From an uncultured Selenomonadaceae bacterium (GTDB lineage: Bacteria; Bacillota; Negativicutes; Selenomonadales; Selenomonadaceae), in the NCBI GenBank assembly GCA_902778455.1, contig CACYXR010000018.1, positions 1 through 64,000 on the forward strand: a DNA stretch of 64,000 bases, in the 5' to 3' direction. The first letter of the stretch is position 1, and every line of letters starts with the position of its first letter. The position numbers and the translations under genes are program-made. Shown in pieces: positions 17,116 to 26,802 of this stretch. The notes beneath the pieces were generated by a model. That model did no database searches and had not been told where the DNA came from. It was given only the letters and a program-made list of their open reading frames with translations.

Positions 17116-17871
17116 TCAGCCGACCAGATTGGCTTTTTCGCGGGCAAGGTACCCACGCAGCCGAAAAATGGCCTTCGTATGAAGCTGGCACACGCGCGCT
17201 TCCGAAATACTCAGTACGAGACTGATCTCTTTCATCGTCAATTCTTCATGATAATAAAGCGAAACAACCTGCCGTTCGCGCTCCGGCAGCCGATCGATCG
17301 CTTTCGCCAAAAGCTGCTGCCGCTCCTGCTTCTCGATTGTCTCCTGCGGAGAGGGCGAGGCGTTGATCGCCGTTTCCGCGCGCATATAATCATCGAGTGG
17401 AATGACGGTCGCAACATTGATCTGCGACACGACTTTCACGAAATCCTCATTACTGAGCCCCATTGCATCGGCGATCTCCTCATCCGTCGCGCTCCGCCCG
17501 AGGTTTCCTTCCAACTCGCTAACACACTTTTCATAGGCCCGTATTTTCTGACGGACCGAAAGCGGAATCCAATCCTTGGAGCGCAGATAATCAAGCATCG
17601 CTCCGCGGATACGGACGCCCGCATAAGTTTCAAATTTATTCTGCCTTTTAAGGTCATATCTTTCGACCGCATCCAGCAGACCAAAAAAACCGCTGCTGAT
17701 TAAATCATCACGGTCGACATGAGAAGGAAGACTGATAGCGATGCGTCCGGCAATCACATTAACCAGCGGCAGATAATTCTCCACCAACTGATCCCGCAGC
17801 TCTTTCGCGTGCGTCTTGCCATACTCTTTCCAAAGGGACTCGCTTTCCTTTTCGCTGAGCATCATCTCCAT
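17116..17871 (-). CDS. fliA: RNA polymerase sigma factor FliA (sigma-28/SigD)
   Basis: A 251-residue class-3 flagellar sigma factor. Region 2 covers the YLPLVNVIAGRIA and FETYAGVRIRGAMLDYLRS stretches (about 30-100). The region 4 helix-turn-helix includes KEISLVLSISEARVCQLHTKA near 215-240. It would direct late flagellar and chemotaxis genes. Start ATG at 17871 lies 10 bases after GGAGG. In Bacillus, sigD likewise follows cheD near the end of the cluster. Confidence 0.95.
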   Translation of the reverse strand: MEMMLSEKESESLWKEYGKTHAKELRDQLVENYLPLVNVIAGRIAISLPSHVDRDDLISSGFFGLLDAVERYDLKRQNKFETYAGVRIRGAMLDYLRSKDWIPLSVRQKIRAYEKCVSELEGNLGRSATDEEIADAMGLSNEDFVKVVSQINVATVIPLDDYMRAETAINASPSPQETIEKQERQQLLAKAIDRLPERERQVVSLYYHEELTMKEISLVLSISEARVCQLHTKAIFRLRGYLAREKANLVG

Positions 17872-17931
17872 TGAAAGCCGTCCCTCCTTTTCCGTCTGTC
17901 CTTCCTAGAAATCTTTGCCTGGCGCGCCGAA

Positions 17932-18927
17932 TCAGTTCTCTTCCGGCACGCTGACGCTTTCAAGATTGTCTGCCGTCATTGGCGCAAACGCCGACGGTTC
18001 CTCTTTTTCTTCATCCGTTTCCGAGGAGGAAAAAGCATCATCCAATACGGCGTTTTCCAAGCCGTCGATATCGCCGCCCGATGCGGCCGCATCATCCGCC
18101 GACTGCACATCTTCCGCTGCCTGAGGTGTTTCTCCCTCCGCCAAAACGTCGCCTTCCGACGGATTTTCGAGCGTCTCCGCTCCTGTCGTCGCTTCCTCCG
18201 TACCTTCCTGTTCTGAAAGCTCCGCTGCTTCTCCCGACTGCGGGGCGCCTTCTTCCCCCTCTTCGGGCATGAGTTCCTCCAATTCGCCGGGCTCCGGTTC
18301 GCCTTCGTCTCCTTCCGGCAGCTTTCCTTCTTCACCTGTTTCCGGCTCTTCCGCTTCAGCCAACCATTCCATCTGGATCTGGTCTTCATGCTTTGCGATA
18401 AAAAGCGGAATCCCAAACCGATCCAACCAATACAGAGTACCGCTCATGAAAATACCGGACACCAAAAAGCCGATAACAGCGCGCCAAAAAACAACGCCAA
18501 GCAGGCGATCCGAAAAAATACCTGTAATCACGATAATAGCTGCCGCAATGACAGCCGTAACAAGCGAGATGCCGAGCTTGAAGCCCCCATCTGCCATATA
18601 TTGCCTGCACCAGCTTTGCACCCGGTCACGCACAATCGCCTTGCGCCGCTCCCATTTTGTCCTCTCCGCTTCGGCTACCGCCTGCGCCTGGGGATCCGTT
18701 CTGGACATCGATTCCAGCGTCGCGTTGCTGAGCCCATGAGCCGCGCCCTCTGCCGTATCTTCCGACTGCAAGGCATCTTCCGCCAGCCCATCCTCTGCCG
18801 CAGCCGACTCTTCCGGTATCGGTTCCGCATCCGGCTGTGTAATTTCCAGGGTAGCAGCCTCTGCTTCCTGCGGCGTATCGACGTCCGACATCTTCTCGGA
18901 CATCTCTAAGCGTTCCGCCTCATCCAC
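17932..18927 (-). CDS. Acidic membrane protein between cheD and fliA, function unknown
   Basis: A 331-residue protein. An acidic N-terminal tail (1-85) and a short basic segment (RTKWERRKAIVRDRVQSW) precede two closely spaced membrane helices (about 118-138 and 146-166). A Glu/Ala/Gly-rich tail of about 150 residues follows. Both tails should face the same side. It starts with GTG directly after the cheD TAA. Context suggests a motility accessory factor, but I recognise no family. Confidence 0.7.
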   Translation of the reverse strand: MDEAERLEMSEKMSDVDTPQEAEAATLEITQPDAEPIPEESAAAEDGLAEDALQSEDTAEGAAHGLSNATLESMSRTDPQAQAVAEAERTKWERRKAIVRDRVQSWCRQYMADGGFKLGISLVTAVIAAAIIVITGIFSDRLLGVVFWRAVIGFLVSGIFMSGTLYWLDRFGIPLFIAKHEDQIQMEWLAEAEEPETGEEGKLPEGDEGEPEPGELEELMPEEGEEGAPQSGEAAELSEQEGTEEATTGAETLENPSEGDVLAEGETPQAAEDVQSADDAAASGGDIDGLENAVLDDAFSSSETDEEKEEPSAFAPMTADNLESVSVPEEN

Positions 18928-19413
18928 TTAAATATCCTTCTCACCTTTTACCATCGTCTTTACGGTATAGACACCATTTTCCAGATTAATCTGTACCGTA
19001 CGGCCGTAATTCTCGCCTGTATCCTCCGCTAACAGCCGGATGCCCATCGTCTTAAGGATCTCTTTGACCGTCTCCGCATTCCGCTGCCCGACCTTCATGA
19101 TATCCGTCGCTTTCGCAAACGCGAACATCTGCGCACCGCCCGCCATCTTCGCTACGAGACGGCTCTTGTTGGCCCCCAAGGCCAAGACATCTTTCAACAT
19201 GAGCGGCATACCCGTATCCGCAAATTTAGCCGGGTTTTCGGTCGTTCTGGACGATTTGCTGTCGGGGAGCATAATGTGAAGCAATCCGCCGACCTTCGCC
19301 GTCGGATCGTACATCGACACCCCGATGCAAGACCCCAAGCCATAGCTGATGAGGATTGCGGGAGCTCGACCGACCTTGTAGTCAGCCATGCCGACCTTGA
19401 TCAGTTCTGCCAT
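18928..19413 (-). CDS. cheD: Chemoreceptor glutamine deamidase CheD
   Basis: CheD deamidates chemoreceptor glutamines and, in Bacillus, activates CheC. The 161-residue protein has the catalytic Cys in YGLGSCIGVSMYD and the His in GLLHIMLPDS. A type I signature, ARxxAKMAGGAQMF-like, is near residue 80. It lies 2 bases after cheC, so the CheC-CheD adaptation system is complete here. Confidence 0.96.
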   Translation of the reverse strand: MAELIKVGMADYKVGRAPAILISYGLGSCIGVSMYDPTAKVGGLLHIMLPDSKSSRTTENPAKFADTGMPLMLKDVLALGANKSRLVAKMAGGAQMFAFAKATDIMKVGQRNAETVKEILKTMGIRLLAEDTGENYGRTVQINLENGVYTVKTMVKGEKDI

Positions 19414-19415
19414 AG

Positions 19416-20039
19416 TTATCCCACTCCCACAGCCGTCAGAATCGTATCGAGGGAACCCGGATCCGGTACGAGGAAGAAATGCCCCTTGATCCCATCCTCA
19501 TCCGCCTGGAATTCCGTTTCAATAACAAGCGCGTGATCACCCATCTGCCCAAGCTGAATCAAAACGACAGACAGAATCGCTCCCGCCATATCCATCGCCA
19601 ACGCCGGAATCGACGGCAACAAGGAAAGTTTTGTCAAATTGAACAATGCATTCAGATACGCACCCGCAAGAATGTTCCCGATCTCCATCAACGCAGACTC
19701 ATCCATGAAATCCAAAGTTTTCGTTTCACCATGCGGTTTTCCCAAAATCATATCGACAAGATAAAACGCGCTTTCCTGAGGCAGCAGGAAAAGGATGTTG
19801 CTCGGCGCCGCACCGTAAACCCGAAGGAATACGCCGGCGACCATCACATCCGGGCCGCCTACAAGATCCGGAACATCCGTGATCGGAACGATGGAGACCT
19901 GCGGCACATTCATATCAATTCTGTGATTGATGATCTGCGACAACGCCGTCGCAGAATTTCCGGCGCCTACGTTGCCGATTTCCCGCAAGGCGTCAAGCTG
20001 AACCGGGCTCAGCTCCAAAATATCATCTGATATCGCCAT
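19416..20039 (-). CDS. cheC: CheY-P phosphatase CheC
   Basis: CheC dephosphorylates CheY-P. The 207-residue protein contains both catalytic helices: LREIGNVGAGNSATAL near residue 17 and LMEIGNILAGAYLNAL near residue 115, each with the Glu and Asn needed for activity. It lies between cheW and cheD. Confidence 0.95.
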   Translation of the reverse strand: MAISDDILELSPVQLDALREIGNVGAGNSATALSQIINHRIDMNVPQVSIVPITDVPDLVGGPDVMVAGVFLRVYGAAPSNILFLLPQESAFYLVDMILGKPHGETKTLDFMDESALMEIGNILAGAYLNALFNLTKLSLLPSIPALAMDMAGAILSVVLIQLGQMGDHALVIETEFQADEDGIKGHFFLVPDPGSLDTILTAVGVG

Positions 20040-20057
20040 AGCTGCTCCTCGCTTTCG

Positions 20058-20528
20058 TCACTTGATCTCATCCTGAAGCCCGATAATGGCTTCAAGATTC
20101 AAAAGAATGATCAGCCGTTCCTCAGCCACCTTGCCTACTCCCGTGATAAACCGGCTGTTTTCGTTGTCGACGGCCTTCGCCGCGTCAATCTGGTCGCCGT
20201 TCAGCGTGATGACGCCCGTCACCGCGTCGACAATCATGCCGACCTCAAGGTCGTCCTCGCGGACGACGACGATGCGCGTATCATCGGTATATTCCATGTC
20301 CTGAAGCCCGAGACGCTTTTTAAGGTCAATAACCGGAAGCACCGAGCCGCGCAGGTTGATAACGCCCTTGATAAAATCCGAGGCAAAGGGCACGCGCGTG
20401 ATATCCGTCAACCCTTTGATTTCTTTTACGTTCAGGATATTGAAGCCATATTCCTCCCGGCGCAGCTTGAACGCTACGACCTGGACCTGTGTCTCGCCTT
20501 CCGCGATATTCATCAGTTCTTTTGCCAT
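20058..20528 (-). CDS. cheW: Chemotaxis adaptor protein CheW
   Basis: A 156-residue SH3-like adaptor that couples CheA to chemoreceptors at the membrane. Recognisable features are EEYGFNILNVKEI, the receptor-contact NLRGSVLPVIDLKKRLG and the VDAVTGVITL strand. It lies 19 bases after cheA. Confidence 0.96.
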   Translation of the reverse strand: MAKELMNIAEGETQVQVVAFKLRREEYGFNILNVKEIKGLTDITRVPFASDFIKGVINLRGSVLPVIDLKKRLGLQDMEYTDDTRIVVVREDDLEVGMIVDAVTGVITLNGDQIDAAKAVDNENSRFITGVGKVAEERLIILLNLEAIIGLQDEIK

Positions 20529-20547
20529 CGCTAATTCCCCCTTTCGA

Positions 20548-22629
20548 TCACATCAACGCGCTGACGTCGAGAATCATCGCCACGCGTCCGTCGCCGAGCA
20601 CCGTCGCGCCGGAAATCACCTTGAGCCCAGCAAGGAGCTTCCCGAGCGTCTTGATGACGATTTCCTGCTGGCCGATCAGGTTGTCGACCACGATGCCCGC
20701 CTTGCGCTCGCCGATATGGACGACGACAACGAAGATATCGTCGCTGTCCGTCTCATTCACACGCGGCACGTTGAGAATGTCGCCGAGGCGGATAATGGGG
20801 ATAATCTGTCCGCGCAGGACGATGACCTCCCGATTGCGGACCGTCTTGATATCCTCCTGCGTAATATTGATGGTGCTGTCGATGGATCCCAGCGGAATCG
20901 CGTACATCTCTTCCTGCACCTTGACGAGAAGCGCCTGGATAATCGCCAATGTCAACGGCAGCTTGATTTTGAATACGCTGCCTTCGTCGATCTTTGTCTC
21001 GACATCCACATGGCCGCCGAGTGTCTCAATCTTGCTCCGCACGACGTCCATGCCGACGCCGCGTCCCGAAACGTCCGTAACCACTTCCGCCGTCGAAAAT
21101 CCCGGCAGGAAAATCAGCCGCACCGCATCGGCGTCGTCGAGACTGTTCGCCTCATCCTCCGAAATCATGCCCTTCTCGACAGCCTTGCGGCGGATTACGT
21201 CCGCGTCGATGCCCTTGCCGTCGTCGGTGACCATGATGACAACATTGTTGCCCTCATGGCGCGCAATCAGGCCGACCTCGCCGATACGCGGCTTGCCTTT
21301 CGCCTCGCGGTCGTCCGGATGCTCAAGCCCGTGATCCAAAGAGTTGCGCAGGAGATGCATAATCGGATCGCCGATCTCGTCGATGACCGTACGATCGAGT
21401 TCTGTCTCTTCGCCTTCGATGGTCAGGTTCAGTTCCTTGCCCAGTTCCTTCGCGAGATCGCGAACCATGCGCGGGAAACGGTTGAATACCTGGCCGACCG
21501 GAACCATGCGGACCTTCATGACGACAGTCTGCAAATCCGTCGTTACACGGTCCATCTGCTCCAGCGTCTCTGTCAGTTCCGTCAGACGGTGGGTAGTGCC
21601 GATCTGCTCCAGACGTACCTTGTTGATGACCAGCTCGCCCATGAGGTTCATCAACGTATCCAGTTTTTCGATATCCACACGGACCGACTGTCCGCTCTTG
21701 AGCTTCTTCGCGTCTGCCGCAGGCTTTTTCGCAGGAGGCGCGGAGGGCTTCGCAGCCGGCGCAGACGGTGCTGCGGGCGCCGGCACATTGGCTGCCGGCG
21801 CTGCCGGAGCCGCCGGAGCAGCTGCCGCCGGAGCTTCAGCCGGAGCCGCGGCCGCTTTGAGTTCTTCCACCGCATCCTTGACTTCCGCCGACTCCACTTC
21901 CGAAATGGAAAGCAACGCGTCCTCAACCGCTTTCATTTCAGAATCGGTTATAGTCACGACGTCAAAGGAATGCTCGAATTTCTCCTGTTCAAGATCCTCC
22001 GCCGGCGGAACGGATTTCACGACCTCGCCCAGCTGATCGAGCGCGTTCATGACCATGTAGGAACGAGCCGATTTCAGGACGCAGTTGTCAGCAAGGGTCA
22101 CCTTGACATGGTAAGCATGCATCCCGCCGTTCGCCGCTTCCATAATGACGTCCTTGTCCGTATCCGAATACTCGATAGAGGACGCCGCGGCCGGAGCCGG
22201 AGCGGCAGCCGCAGGCGCCGGAGCCGGCTCCGCCTCGGCCACAGACTTACCGCTGGCAAGTGCGCTGAGCTTCGACGCAAACCCCGTAATATCGACAACG
22301 TCCTCCGGTCCGCCCGAACCGACACTTTCAATCATCTGCTCCAAAGAGTCGATGGTTTTGAAAAGCGTATCCATGATATCCTCGTTGACCTTCATCTTCT
22401 CCGTACGTAAAAGGTCGAATACGTTTTCCATATCATGGGTCAATTCAGCAATCTTCGTAAAGCCCATTGTCGCCGACATGCCCTTAATCGTGTGAGCGTT
22501 ACGGAAGATGTCATTGACGACCGATACCTCTTCCGGATCGTTCTCCAATGCCAAGAGGCCATCGTTCAGCGACTGCAAATGTTCACGTGATTCTTCCAAA
22601 AACATTTCCATGTACTGATTTGTGTCCAT
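20548..22629 (-). CDS. cheA: Chemotaxis histidine kinase CheA
   Basis: A 693-residue kinase with the domains in usual order. They are P1 Hpt with His46 in RNAHTIKGM, an Ala/Pro linker, a probable P2 CheY/CheB-binding part, and a second Ala/Pro linker. The P3 dimerisation helix (MNLMGELVINKVRLEQI), the P4 kinase (RNSLDHGLE, DDGKGID, GRGVGMDVV) and P5 CheW-like domain follow. ATG at 22629 follows AGGGGG; a longer ORF would overlap cheB. It phosphorylates CheY and CheB. Confidence 0.97.
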   Translation of the reverse strand: MDTNQYMEMFLEESREHLQSLNDGLLALENDPEEVSVVNDIFRNAHTIKGMSATMGFTKIAELTHDMENVFDLLRTEKMKVNEDIMDTLFKTIDSLEQMIESVGSGGPEDVVDITGFASKLSALASGKSVAEAEPAPAPAAAAPAPAAASSIEYSDTDKDVIMEAANGGMHAYHVKVTLADNCVLKSARSYMVMNALDQLGEVVKSVPPAEDLEQEKFEHSFDVVTITDSEMKAVEDALLSISEVESAEVKDAVEELKAAAAPAEAPAAAAPAAPAAPAANVPAPAAPSAPAAKPSAPPAKKPAADAKKLKSGQSVRVDIEKLDTLMNLMGELVINKVRLEQIGTTHRLTELTETLEQMDRVTTDLQTVVMKVRMVPVGQVFNRFPRMVRDLAKELGKELNLTIEGEETELDRTVIDEIGDPIMHLLRNSLDHGLEHPDDREAKGKPRIGEVGLIARHEGNNVVIMVTDDGKGIDADVIRRKAVEKGMISEDEANSLDDADAVRLIFLPGFSTAEVVTDVSGRGVGMDVVRSKIETLGGHVDVETKIDEGSVFKIKLPLTLAIIQALLVKVQEEMYAIPLGSIDSTINITQEDIKTVRNREVIVLRGQIIPIIRLGDILNVPRVNETDSDDIFVVVVHIGERKAGIVVDNLIGQQEIVIKTLGKLLAGLKVISGATVLGDGRVAMILDVSALM

Positions 22630-22651
22630 TTCTATTCCCCCTATTTCTTCC

Positions 22652-23827
22652 TTAATGGCTGACTGCACTTACAATCGCACCTGCAATGTTTTGCAAGGGC
22701 TTTATCTCATCGGCGAGGCCGAGATCGACGACAGCTTTCGGCATTCCGTAGACAATGGCCGTTTCCTCGCTCTCCGCGATAACGTATCCGCCTGTCTTCT
22801 TGATTTCCGTCATACCGAGAGCCCCGTCGCTTCCCATGCCTGTCAGGATAACGGATACTATGTCCCTGCCAAGAGGAGCCGCTGACTTAAAGAGAACATC
22901 AGCTGCGGGGCGGAGCGTCCCAATCGGCGGGTCTTGGTTCAGGAGAATCTCCCTTCCGCTGTTTGAGACTGTCATGTGATAATTGCCCGGCGCGATATAT
23001 ACCTGCCCTGCTTTTATCATATCATGATTTTCCGCTTCTTTCACGGAAATTTGTGAGATTTCGTTTAATCTTTCCGCCAAAGATTTTGTAAACCCGGGCG
23101 GCATGTGCTGGACTATCAGGACGCCGCACGGCAGATTTCGCGGCAATCCCGCCACGACAGTCTGAAGCGCTTTTGGCCCCCCTGTTGAACATCCCAGCAC
23201 AACCAGCTTTCTGCCGGTACCGCCTTTTGGCGATGCCGCAGGTATAGGCGCGGACGGCTTTGGCCGCGGCGTAAGCGGCGGCGGTGAAGGCGGCGGCGTA
23301 TAGCCTTTGCGGGTCGGAAGGGAAATCCTCCGCATCGTCGGTGCAGACGGAGTCGGCGGCGGAGCCGGTTCCGGCGATGGCGCCGGCTTTGGTGATGGCG
23401 GCGGCGAAGGCGCAACCCCGCGCCGCATAACCCCTCTTGCATGAGCCGCTATTCGTGCCTTTGCCAGTATCTCATCCTCGACCGTGTCGACTTTTGATAT
23501 GGAGCCGCCCACCTTGCTGATGAAATCCACCGCGCCGAGAGACAGCGCCTTGATCGTCGCCTTTGCGCCCTCCTGCGTGAGGCTGGAGAACATCAAAACC
23601 GGCGTCGGGCACTCCTTCATGATAGCTTCCAGCGCCTGCAAGCCATCCATCACCGGCATATTGACGTCCATCGTTACAAGATCCGGACTCAGCGCCTTGA
23701 CCTTTTCGACGGCCTCTTTGCCGTTAACTGCAAGCCCGACAACTTCAAAATCGGATTGCTTCTTGAACATATCCGACAACACCATGCGCATAAACGCGGA
23801 ATCGTCGGCAATCACCACTCGAATCAT
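22652..23827 (-). CDS. cheB: Chemoreceptor methylesterase CheB
   Basis: A 391-residue two-domain response regulator. The receiver has Asp8/Asp9 and phospho-accepting Asp54 (LVTMDVNMP). A proline-rich linker of about 60 residues (PSPPPSPKPAPSPEPAPPP) precedes the methylesterase, with the Ser in LGCSTGGPKALQ, His in VQHMPPGFT and Asp in GMGSDGALG. It demethylates chemoreceptors when phosphorylated by CheA. The linker is longer than usual. Confidence 0.96.
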   Translation of the reverse strand: MIRVVIADDSAFMRMVLSDMFKKQSDFEVVGLAVNGKEAVEKVKALSPDLVTMDVNMPVMDGLQALEAIMKECPTPVLMFSSLTQEGAKATIKALSLGAVDFISKVGGSISKVDTVEDEILAKARIAAHARGVMRRGVAPSPPPSPKPAPSPEPAPPPTPSAPTMRRISLPTRKGYTPPPSPPPLTPRPKPSAPIPAASPKGGTGRKLVVLGCSTGGPKALQTVVAGLPRNLPCGVLIVQHMPPGFTKSLAERLNEISQISVKEAENHDMIKAGQVYIAPGNYHMTVSNSGREILLNQDPPIGTLRPAADVLFKSAAPLGRDIVSVILTGMGSDGALGMTEIKKTGGYVIAESEETAIVYGMPKAVVDLGLADEIKPLQNIAGAIVSAVSH

Positions 23828-23864
23828 AGACTGTCCCCCTATCTGGACCGAATCGGTCTTCGTC

Positions 23865-24043
23865 TCAGAACATCACCATTCCGTCGGCCTGTTCCCTGTC
23901 GACCGCACCGAACCGGTTCTGAACGGGCATAAGAAACAAAATCGCGTCCGCTGAAACCCTTTCTCGCGCATCCAAGCCCACCCGAAAGCATTCCCTTGCC
24001 AGCCTTGAATCATGCACGGTATCCTGTCCGTGTTCCCAAGCAT
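23865..24043 (-). other. flhG-cheB gap with two short overlapping ORFs, possibly a decayed gene
   Basis: The 272-base gap holds an ATG at 24043 behind GAGGAGG that opens a 57-residue frame with poor coding character. A second frame (GTG at 24017, stop at 23865) encodes HDSRLARECFRVGLDARER... and looks more protein-like. A frameshifted small gene is possible, and so is chance. Confidence 0.25.
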
Positions 24044-24099
24044 GATCGGCACCTCCTCATGGATAATATATATCAATTTTTTCCAACGAAAACCCTCTT

Positions 24100-25080
24100 C
24101 TAGGAGAAATTCAACAAACGTTGCAAAAAACCCTTCCAACCTAAACGAATTTTATGCTCTCCTCCATAAAGAACATTTTTGGCGACCATTTCAATGCATC
24201 GCGACGCCATCGTATCGGGAAATGCCGAAAGCAACGGCTGCTGACGCTTGACCGCGTTCATGACGCTCCTGTCCTCATAAATAAACCCGAGGCTTGTCAG
24301 CGGCATCGAAAGGAATTTTTCCGACGTCCGCTGAAGCTTGGTCACCACTTCATTGCTTTCACTCTCATCATATACGCGATTGACCACAATCTTCAAGTCT
24401 TTTTTTTCGGAATTCATGCTGTACGCTTTCATTACCGCGTACGCGTCGGTCAATGCGGTCGGTTCCGGCGTCGTCACAAGGATGACCTCATCCGCCGCCA
24501 GAATGAAATCGAGTACATTCCGTCCAAGTCCGGCGCCCGTATCGACAAGAACGATATCCGCCATCGTCTCGCAGGCGGCCAGCTTGTCCATCAGGCATTT
24601 ACGTTCCTGCGGCGTAAAATCCACCGCCCGCTCAATCGCCGAACCGCCGGAAATGTAGTTCACGCCGTACGGCCCATGAATCAGCACATCCCCAAGCTGC
24701 ACATCCGGCTGCAAAAGATGGAGCAAATGATGCTTCGACATCGTGCCGAGCACTACGTCGACATTCGCCATGCCCAGGTCGGCGTCAATAATCATCACAC
24801 GCCGCCCGATCTTCGCCATCGCAATCGCGAGGTTGACCGTCAGATTCGTCTTTCCGACGCCGCCCTTGCCGCTGGTGACAGCAATCACACGCGCATTCGT
24901 CCGTATCGTCGGACGGAATACCCGTTTATGCACCGGCAGAACCTCTTGAACGACAGCCTGCGGCGGGGGCGACGCCGGCGCGCCTCCCTGCGCGGGCGGA
25001 TAGGCTGGCGCAGGCTGCGGCTCGCTGTATTCATTTTTTTCCTGCACGAGCTCCCGCAGGCTCGACGCCTGATCCCTCAT
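24100..25080 (-). CDS. flhG: Flagellar number regulator FlhG (YlxH, MinD-like ATPase)
   Basis: A 326-residue MinD/ParA-type ATPase that controls flagellar number and placement by stimulating FlhF GTPase. The N-terminal DQASSLREL matches the DQAxxLR activation motif. A Pro-rich linker precedes the deviant Walker A VTSGKGGVGKTN (about residue 70) and IIDADLGMANVD. The C-terminal amphipathic segment may bind membrane. It follows flhF after 6 bases. Confidence 0.93.
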   Translation of the reverse strand: MRDQASSLRELVQEKNEYSEPQPAPAYPPAQGGAPASPPPQAVVQEVLPVHKRVFRPTIRTNARVIAVTSGKGGVGKTNLTVNLAIAMAKIGRRVMIIDADLGMANVDVVLGTMSKHHLLHLLQPDVQLGDVLIHGPYGVNYISGGSAIERAVDFTPQERKCLMDKLAACETMADIVLVDTGAGLGRNVLDFILAADEVILVTTPEPTALTDAYAVMKAYSMNSEKKDLKIVVNRVYDESESNEVVTKLQRTSEKFLSMPLTSLGFIYEDRSVMNAVKRQQPLLSAFPDTMASRCIEMVAKNVLYGGEHKIRLGWKGFLQRLLNFS

Positions 25081-25086
25081 TGCACA

Positions 25087-26802
25087 TTACCTCAGCATAA
25101 GCCTTGCCAGAGCTTCCGGTTTCGCCGGCTCGATATCATCGGGAACGCTTTGCCCCGTCGTCAAATAGGACATCGCCAGCCGCCGGTCAAACAGCAGATT
25201 CACAATGAACCCGATGCTTTCCGTCTCATCCGTCTTCGTCATCAGGATGCGGTCGGGACGGCAAGCCGCAAACCGCTCCAAAATCGCTTCCGCATCACGC
25301 TCTTTTGTCGTCGCGCTGAGCACGAGATGCTTCTCGATCGACGGCTCGACCGACAAGAGCTCTTTCAATTCCTCCATTTGGTAGTCATTGTTCTGGCTTC
25401 GTCCCGCCGTATCAATCAAAATCAGTTTCTTGCCCCGATGTTTCCGAAGCGCGGGCTTGAGTTCCTCCGGCGAATAAACAATCTCCAGCGGAAGCCCGAT
25501 GATGTCGGAATAAGTCCGAAGCTGGTCCACCGCAGAAATCCGATACGTATCCGCCGTAATCAGAGCGACGCTGATTCCACGCTCCAGCACGAATTTCGCC
25601 GCAATCTTCGCAATCGTCGTCGTCTTGCCGACGCCGGTGGTACCAATCAGAGCGACAATCTTTGGACGGCCGTCCTTCAGACCGATCCCGTCACCCGTTT
25701 TCACAACACTGTGCAGATAGTCCCCGAGCGCTTTCACAGCTTCCGGGGAATCCTTGCCGAGCATCATCGTCGCCGGCGGAATCTTGCGAATCATGTCCTG
25801 CATGACATCGTCACGAAGTTCCTGCGCCTGGAGCGCATCCTTCAATGTCAGAGGTTCCTCGCCGTTAGGCGGCTGATTCATCACCTGGCGGAGCATTTGC
25901 CGCATTTGCGCCAATTCATCTTCCAGCGCGTTGATCTTTTCCTGTTTCTCGCTGATCTGCCGGTCTTCCTCATGAACTTCCGGCGTTCCCCCGGAAATAT
26001 CGGACGGTTCCGAAGGCGCCGCCGGCGCAATCATCGTCTCCTTTGGAGAAACAGCCGCCGGCTTTACGGTTTCTTCCTCCCCGGACTCTTCCGTCGCTTT
26101 CGCCGCGGCCGCCGCAAGGGCTTCCGCTTTAATTATACGTGATTTTTCCTTCTTGGGCGCTTCCGCCGACGGGGATATCCGGCTCGACGCGGCCGGCGGC
26201 GTCGGACGCGCGATAATAGGTTCCGGTTCCAGCTTCGGCAAAATCGGCTCCGCAAGCCCCGACTGTATCTCCTCGATATTCACCCCATCGAACGCTTCTT
26301 CCGCGTCTGCGGGTTCCGGGGGCGGCTGCACGCTGATCCTCGGCTGACGTTTTTTTGCCGGCTTCGAAGGCTGTGAAGCCGCAGATGAGCGAATAATCGG
26401 TTCCGGTGTAAGAGGCGCAAATTCCTGGGCTTCCGGCTGCGAAGCAGCTTCCGCCCCTTGATTCTGGGCCCGGGCAAGCGACACGCCTTCCTCTGTCCCC
26501 GCTGTCTTGTACTGCGAAAGCACATTGCGCGGGAAAGCCGCCTTTTGCGGCTTCGGCGGCTCCGGCTCACGCGGAGCCGGCTGCCGCGGCGTCCGCGGCA
26601 TCGCCGGCAGCTTCACGCGGGGACGGCGCGGCGTATCATCCACCGCCGCCGTCACTTCCACGACTTCCTTGCTCTTATAGCCCAAAAAGCCGCCCTGTTT
26701 ATATCGTTTCGTATGAAGAATGACCGCGTCGCGTCCCAGTTCGTCCTTGACCATCGCCATGGCCTCTTTGAGATCGGCCGCTTTAAACACCTTGATACGC
26801 AA
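25087..26802 (-). CDS. flhF: Flagellar SRP-like GTPase FlhF
   Basis: A 571-residue SRP-type GTPase that positions the first flagellar components at the membrane. The B domain begins MRIKVFKAADLKEAMAMVKD and is followed by a long Pro/Ala-rich linker (about 75-240). The NG domain has Walker A IGTTGVGKTTTIAKIA (about 400), ITADTYRISAVDQL and DTAGRSQNN. It is longer than the Bacillus protein because of the linker. Confidence 0.95.
   Translation of the reverse strand: MRIKVFKAADLKEAMAMVKDELGRDAVILHTKRYKQGGFLGYKSKEVVEVTAAVDDTPRRPRVKLPAMPRTPRQPAPREPEPPKPQKAAFPRNVLSQYKTAGTEEGVSLARAQNQGAEAASQPEAQEFAPLTPEPIIRSSAASQPSKPAKKRQPRISVQPPPEPADAEEAFDGVNIEEIQSGLAEPILPKLEPEPIIARPTPPAASSRISPSAEAPKKEKSRIIKAEALAAAAAKATEESGEEETVKPAAVSPKETMIAPAAPSEPSDISGGTPEVHEEDRQISEKQEKINALEDELAQMRQMLRQVMNQPPNGEEPLTLKDALQAQELRDDVMQDMIRKIPPATMMLGKDSPEAVKALGDYLHSVVKTGDGIGLKDGRPKIVALIGTTGVGKTTTIAKIAAKFVLERGISVALITADTYRISAVDQLRTYSDIIGLPLEIVYSPEELKPALRKHRGKKLILIDTAGRSQNNDYQMEELKELLSVEPSIEKHLVLSATTKERDAEAILERFAACRPDRILMTKTDETESIGFIVNLLFDRRLAMSYLTTGQSVPDDIEPAKPEALARLMLR

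Noticed and set aside
20356..22410. 684-codon plus-strand frame opposite cheA and cheW
   Set aside because: Complete overlap with conserved chemotaxis genes and Arg/His/Asp-rich composition mark it as a reverse-strand shadow.
23873..24139. 88-codon minus-strand frame overlapping the flhG end
   Set aside because: Its upstream half overlaps flhG out of frame. Only the gap itself is reported as uncertain.
24154..26142. 662-codon plus-strand frame opposite flhG and flhF
   Set aside because: Shadow of the two GTPase/ATPase genes; no recognisable domain.
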